Below are positions 6,043 through 9,427 of a stretch of DNA of 9,427 bases, piece after piece. This stretch comes from Pseudomonadota bacterium (lineage in GTDB: Bacteria; Pseudomonadota; Alphaproteobacteria; Caulobacterales; Caulobacteraceae). Each line of letters starts with the position of its first letter. Within the stretch, counting starts at the first letter, position 1. The stretch covers positions 1-9,427 of the forward strand of contig JAEXJH010000556.1 in the NCBI GenBank assembly GCA_023445955.1, given 5' to 3'. The notes under the pieces are model-generated. The model ran no database searches and was not told the DNA's origin. It was given only the letters and a program-made list of their open reading frames with translations. Position numbers and translations under genes: made by a program.

Positions 6043-7542
6043 ATGACCCAGCAGACGATCCGCAAGGTGGTGATCGCGGGCGGCGGCGCCGCCGGCTGGA
6101 TGGCCGCCGCGGCCCTGGCCCGGCAGTTGGGCCCTCTGCTCGACATCACCCTGGTCGAGTCCGAGGATATCGGCACGGTCGGGGTGGGGGAGTCGACGAT
6201 CCCCACGGCCCGCACCTTCAACGCGCTGCTCGGCATTGACGAGGCCGAGTTCATGCGCGCCACCCAGGCGACCTTCAAGCTGGGCATCTCGTTCGAGCAC
6301 TGGGGCGAGATTGGCGACCGCTACATCCACTCGTTCGGCCAGGTCGGCAAATCGACGTGGATGGGCGGCTTCCATCACTTCTGGCTGCAGGCCCGCGCGC
6401 AGGGCTTCGGCGGCGAGTTGGGCGACTACTGCCTGGAACTGAAGGCGGCGCAGCAAAACCGGTTCTACACGGGCGGGGAAAGCCCGCTGAATTACGCCTA
6501 CCACCTGGACGCAGGGCTCTATGGCCGCTTCCTGCGCAGCATGGCGCAGGCCGATGGCGTCCGCCGGGTCGAGGGCAAGATCGCCTCCGTTCGTCAGCAT
6601 GCGGAGAGTGGCTTTGCCGAAGCCCTGGTCATGGAAAGCGGCGACGTCGTCGAGGGCGACCTCTTCGTCGACTGCACCGGCTTTCGAGGCCTGCTGATCG
6701 AACAGACCTTGAAGGCCGGTTTCGAGGACTGGGGTCACTGGCTGCCGACCAACAGCGCCTTGGCCGTCCAGACCCGTTCGACCGAGCCGGCCGTGCCCTA
6801 TACCCGGGCTATCGCCCACAAGGCCGGTTGGCGCTGGAAGATCCCGCTGCAGCACCGGGTCGGCAACGGTCTCGTCTACTGCAGCGATTTCATGAGCGAC
6901 GACGAAGCCCGAGAAATGCTGATGTCGGAGATCGAGGGCGAGACCCTCATCGAGCCACGGCTGATACGCTACCGCACCGGCCGCCGTCGCAAGGCCTGGG
7001 ACAAGAACGTAGTGGCTCTGGGTCTGGCCAGCGGCTTCGTCGAGCCGCTGGAATCGACCTCGATCCACCTGATCATGATCGGCGTGACGCGGCTGATGCA
7101 GCTGTTCCCGTTCGCCGGGATCAGCCAGGCGGCGGTCGACCGCTACAACCGCCAGGCCGACGACGAGCTGGAGAAGATCCGCGACTTCATCATCCTGCAC
7201 TACAAGGCGACCGAGCGGACCGACAGCCCGTTCTGGGATCGCGTGCGCGAGATGGAGATCCCCGACAGCCTGGCCCAGCGCATCGACCTGTTCCGGCAGA
7301 GCGCCCAAGTCTACCAGGCGCCGGGCGAGCTGTTCCAGGTCGACTCCTGGCTCCAGGTTCTGCTGGGCCAACGCGTGCAGCCGCAAACCTTTCACCACAT
7401 GGGCCGGCTGATGCCGCCGCAGCAGCTGAAGGCGGCGCTGGACGACCTGAAGCGCAACATCGACGGCATGGTGGCCCGGCTGCCGCAGCACCAGGCCTTC
7501 CTCGACGGCTACTGCGCGCCGCCGATGGGCAAGACCGCTTAG
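6043..7542 (+). CDS. Flavin-dependent (tryptophan-type) halogenase-like protein
   Basis: This 499-residue protein belongs to the tryptophan halogenase family (PF04820), which uses FADH2, O2 and halide to make a hypohalite that acts through a catalytic lysine. Visible motifs are the FAD-binding GGGAAG at 13-18, GESTIP at 49-54, TFKLGI with Lys79 (the numbering of the catalytic lysine in PrnA and RebH), HSF at 96-98 where PrnA has its His/Phe substrate residues, and WRWKIP at 263-268, the WxWxIP motif that separates halogenases from monooxygenases. EPLESTS at 334-340 carries the conserved Glu337. Ser340 replaces the Gly of the usual PLESTG, next to the halide site. SWLQVLLGQ near residue 435 is typical of receptor-associated members. 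Two purine runs (AGGGGG and GGGG) between the stop at 6028 and the ATG can serve as ribosome binding site. No flavin reductase gene is in the window. Relatives such as BrvH and the Xanthomonas enzymes, as I recall, prefer bromide and free indole; the true substrate is unknown. Confidence 0.9.
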   Translation: MTQQTIRKVVIAGGGAAGWMAAAALARQLGPLLDITLVESEDIGTVGVGESTIPTARTFNALLGIDEAEFMRATQATFKLGISFEHWGEIGDRYIHSFGQVGKSTWMGGFHHFWLQARAQGFGGELGDYCLELKAAQQNRFYTGGESPLNYAYHLDAGLYGRFLRSMAQADGVRRVEGKIASVRQHAESGFAEALVMESGDVVEGDLFVDCTGFRGLLIEQTLKAGFEDWGHWLPTNSALAVQTRSTEPAVPYTRAIAHKAGWRWKIPLQHRVGNGLVYCSDFMSDDEAREMLMSEIEGETLIEPRLIRYRTGRRRKAWDKNVVALGLASGFVEPLESTSIHLIMIGVTRLMQLFPFAGISQAAVDRYNRQADDELEKIRDFIILHYKATERTDSPFWDRVREMEIPDSLAQRIDLFRQSAQVYQAPGELFQVDSWLQVLLGQRVQPQTFHHMGRLMPPQQLKAALDDLKRNIDGMVARLPQHQAFLDGYCAPPMGKTA

Positions 7543-8843
7543 GCCTCGATCGGGGCGAACAGCTTTTGCAAGGTCGCGCCGATCCGCGCGGCGGCCGGAT
7601 CGCCTTCGCTCAAGCCCATCGCGGTCAGCTCGCCGCCGATGCGGCGGCCGACGGCCAGCAGCGGGCGGCTGGTGACCTCGGCTTTCGCCAAGCCTTCGAT
7701 CGCCTTGGCGTAGCGAGCGGCGTTGAGGTTGGCCAGCGCCCAGGCGCGAGCGCCCTTGCCGGTGTCGCGGCGCAGGGCTTCGTCGGCGACGAGACGCTCA
7801 AGGGTCTCGCGCAGCTCCTCGACCACGATCTCGCCGTCGATTTTGAAGACCAGGTCGTCGGGCAGCTCGCCATAGAAGCCGGCGCGGGCCACCACGGTCG
7901 GGCGACCGCTGAGCATGCCCTCGCAGGCCGAGCCCGAGGCGCCTTCCAGCACCGGCTTGCGCAGGGCGACCATGATGTCGGCCTCATCCAGGCGGCGGTC
8001 CAGGGTGTCGTCATCGACCGCGCCGTCGATCACTAGGTTCGCAAAGCCGACCTCTTCAGCTAGCGCCGTGAGCTTGGCGCGCTCTTCGTCCGAGATCGGG
8101 CCCACCAGGCGATAGACGCAGGCCTTCAGGGCGTCCGAGCCGCCGATCGCGCGGATCACGTCGGCGACGCGCTTGTTGGGGTTCATCACCCCGACGGTGG
8201 TGATCGTCAGCTGCGCCTTTGCCTTCGGCGGCCCGGGCGGTGTCGCGCGGTCGGGGCAGCACAGCGGCGTCACGGCCATCGGCCCCTGGACGACCGCCTC
8301 CAGCTTGGGCGCGTAGAAGTGGGCGTGGGCCAGGGCAGCCTCGCAGCGGCGCGCCAGCCACTCGGTCATCGGCAAATGCTTGGCGATCTCGCCCATGTCC
8401 AGCATCTGGCCCGAGCGCACGGCCACGGCGTGGGGCAGGGCCGCCTCGCCATAGGTCGCGACGATCTCGGCGTCGTGCCGGCGATAGTCCAGGCCGTTGT
8501 AGTGCAGCCAGCCCGAGAACAGGTTGTAGATATAGAAGTCGTGGAAGATCCCCAGGCACGGCGCGGCGTCCAGGATCGCGAACACGCCGGCGTGGAAGGG
8601 ATAGTTGTCGCCGATATTGACGACCACCACGTCGAACTCGGCCCGCAGGCGGGCCAGATCGTAGGACCGCCAGTGATGCACGGGCAGGGCCGTCGGGTGC
8701 AGCGGCTCGGCGGGATCGTTGGCGTCCTCGCAGCGCAGGATCTCGACCTGGTGGCCGCGCAGGGCCAGTTGCTTGGCGACCTCGGCGCTGACGCGGCCGA
8801 TCGACGAGCGCAGGACGAAGGGCGTCACCCAGCAGATCTTCAT
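7539..8843 (-). CDS. Glycosyltransferase, GT-B fold, GT4-like
   Basis: This 434-residue protein is a probable retaining glycosyltransferase that moves a sugar from a nucleotide donor to a glycan, lipid or protein acceptor. The N-terminus KICWVTPFVLRSSIGRVSAEVAKQLALRGHQVEIL (from residue 2) is the acceptor-side Rossmann half. The donor half begins near TITTVGVMNPNKRVADVIRAI (about 213-233). The EX7E motif of GT4-type enzymes is Glu300 and Glu308 in LEGASGSACEGM, followed by GRPTVVA. There are no membrane spans, so it is cytosolic or peripheral. The start is supported by AGGA (8854-8851) overlapping the TAG stop of the upstream methyltransferase-like gene, so the two are coupled with only nine bases between them. 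At its 3' end its TAA stop overlaps the TAG of the convergent halogenase-like gene. The sugar and acceptor cannot be read from the sequence; surface polysaccharide synthesis is the likeliest setting. Confidence 0.87.
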   Translation of the reverse strand: MKICWVTPFVLRSSIGRVSAEVAKQLALRGHQVEILRCEDANDPAEPLHPTALPVHHWRSYDLARLRAEFDVVVVNIGDNYPFHAGVFAILDAAPCLGIFHDFYIYNLFSGWLHYNGLDYRRHDAEIVATYGEAALPHAVAVRSGQMLDMGEIAKHLPMTEWLARRCEAALAHAHFYAPKLEAVVQGPMAVTPLCCPDRATPPGPPKAKAQLTITTVGVMNPNKRVADVIRAIGGSDALKACVYRLVGPISDEERAKLTALAEEVGFANLVIDGAVDDDTLDRRLDEADIMVALRKPVLEGASGSACEGMLSGRPTVVARAGFYGELPDDLVFKIDGEIVVEELRETLERLVADEALRRDTGKGARAWALANLNAARYAKAIEGLAKAEVTSRPLLAVGRRIGGELTAMGLSEGDPAAARIGATLQKLFAPIEA

Positions 8844-8850
8844 CGGAAAG

Positions 8851-8854
8851 TCCT
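8851..8854 (-). promoter_or_regulatory. Ribosome binding site overlapping the upstream stop codon
   Basis: On the minus strand AGGA lies seven bases before the ATG of the glycosyltransferase and shares two bases with the TAG stop of the methyltransferase-like gene. This supports the chosen start and suggests terminating ribosomes reinitiate on the glycosyltransferase. Confidence 0.6.
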
Positions 8855-9427
8855 AGCGCTGCAGCAGGCGCTTCTCGGCGTCGCCGCCGGCGCGCACGAA
8901 GGCGATGTTGGCCGAAACCACCTTGGCGGCGGCCCTGGCGTTGGTCGGCTGAACCGCGCCGGTCGCCTCGTCGATGATGTAGGCCTTGAAGCCGGCGTCG
9001 GTGAACGCCTTGAACCATTGGGCCGGGGTCTGGCCGACGCGCTTGAGGTGCTCGGGGCCGAACTCGGCGACGATGGCCAGGTCCTTGTTCTTGGCGATCA
9101 GGCCTGACATGCCGGCCAGGACGTCCAGCTCGGCGCCCTCGACGTCGATCTTGACCACGTCCATGCGCTGGGCCGGCGCGACCGCGTCCAGGCGCACGAC
9201 CTCGACCTGGATCTCGCGCGAGCCTTCGGTCTCGGGCAGGGCGTAGAGCGAGCTGTGGCCGATGATGTCGCTGACGTGAAAGGTCAGCTGACCGGCCTGC
9301 GCGCCGACGGCCTGGTCGCGGACCTCGACCCAGGACAGGCCGTTGAGGTGGCGCATCTTCTCGAGGTTCGAGCGCGGCACGGCCTCGGGCTCGAACGAGA
9401 TCACCCGGCCGCCTGGGCCGGCGGCCC
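8853..9427 (-). CDS. FkbM-family SAM-dependent methyltransferase (5' end outside window)
   Basis: The window holds the C-terminal 190 residues; the frame stays open to the right edge, so the true start lies beyond it. The visible part begins AAGPGGRVISFEPEAVP, the glycine-rich SAM-binding strand followed by the FEP signature of FkbM methyltransferases (PF05050). The second signature, VVKIDVEGAELDVLAGM, is at visible residues 90-106 (KIDVEGAE is encoded at 9129-9152). The GTG at 9404 falls inside the SAM-binding motif and is not a believable start. FkbM enzymes usually O-methylate sugars or other small acceptors, and in many bacteria they sit in surface polysaccharide or glycoprotein clusters. 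The glycosyltransferase starts nine bases after its stop, so the two probably act on the same glycan, with methylation perhaps capping or decorating it. Confidence 0.88.
   Translation of the reverse strand, partial: AAGPGGRVISFEPEAVPRSNLEKMRHLNGLSWVEVRDQAVGAQAGQLTFHVSDIIGHSSLYALPETEGSREIQVEVVRLDAVAPAQRMDVVKIDVEGAELDVLAGMSGLIAKNKDLAIVAEFGPEHLKRVGQTPAQWFKAFTDAGFKAYIIDEATGAVQPTNARAAAKVVSANIAFVRAGGDAEKRLLQR

Noticed and set aside
5899..7491. 530-codon minus-strand frame opposite the halogenase-like gene
   Set aside because: The plus strand here carries clear halogenase motifs; the antisense translation has none.
6357..8036. 559-codon plus-strand frame crossing the halogenase and glycosyltransferase genes
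   Set aside because: It is out of frame with the halogenase, antisense to the glycosyltransferase, and its translation is Arg/Gly/Pro-rich with no recognisable motif.

Overview
The base composition (very GC-rich, with G/C-biased third positions) and the gene families point to an alphaproteobacterium of the Caulobacter group (Caulobacteraceae). The central receptor is of the Caulobacter/Xanthomonas TonB-dependent type, and it is followed by the SapC - cupin - tryptophan-halogenase-like set that recurs beside such receptors in Caulobacterales, sphingomonads and xanthomonads. The genus is inferred; no rRNA or other marker gene is present.

Layout. Positions 1-759 (+) hold the C-terminal part of a first TonB-dependent receptor, cut by the window edge. 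Positions 760-1080 are a non-coding regulatory region with an 18-bp perfect palindrome, two imperfect palindromes with a central CG that look like LacI/GalR-family operators (centres 42 bp apart), and two leader hairpins just before a strong ribosome binding site. Positions 1081-4182 (+) encode a complete 1033-residue TonB-dependent receptor with signal peptide, TonB box, plug and barrel. Two consecutive stem-loops follow; the second looks like an intrinsic terminator. Then come three tightly packed + strand genes: a SapC-family protein (4275-4997), a Cupin_8/JmjC-like protein (4994-6028, ATGA overlap) and a flavin-dependent halogenase-like protein (6043-7542, 14-bp gap). A convergent - strand pair fills the rest: a GT-B (GT4-like) glycosyltransferase (7539-8843) and, upstream of it, an FkbM-type methyltransferase (8853 to past the right edge).

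How the genes may work together. The receptor should import a bulky or scarce ligand across the outer membrane using TonB energy. None of the three genes behind it has a visible export signal, so their products are probably cytoplasmic. The natural reading is a nutrient- or metabolite-scavenging locus in which the imported compound, or something made from it, meets a putative Fe(II)-dependent oxygenase and an FADH2-dependent halogenase-like enzyme; SapC has no established biochemical role here. The operators suggest control by a sugar- or metabolite-responsive LacI-type repressor encoded outside the window. The terminator between receptor and sapC should make the receptor much more abundant than the enzymes. 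The - strand pair is a separate unit that fits surface glycan or glycoconjugate biosynthesis.

No tRNA, rRNA, CRISPR array, insertion sequence, transposase or attachment site was seen.
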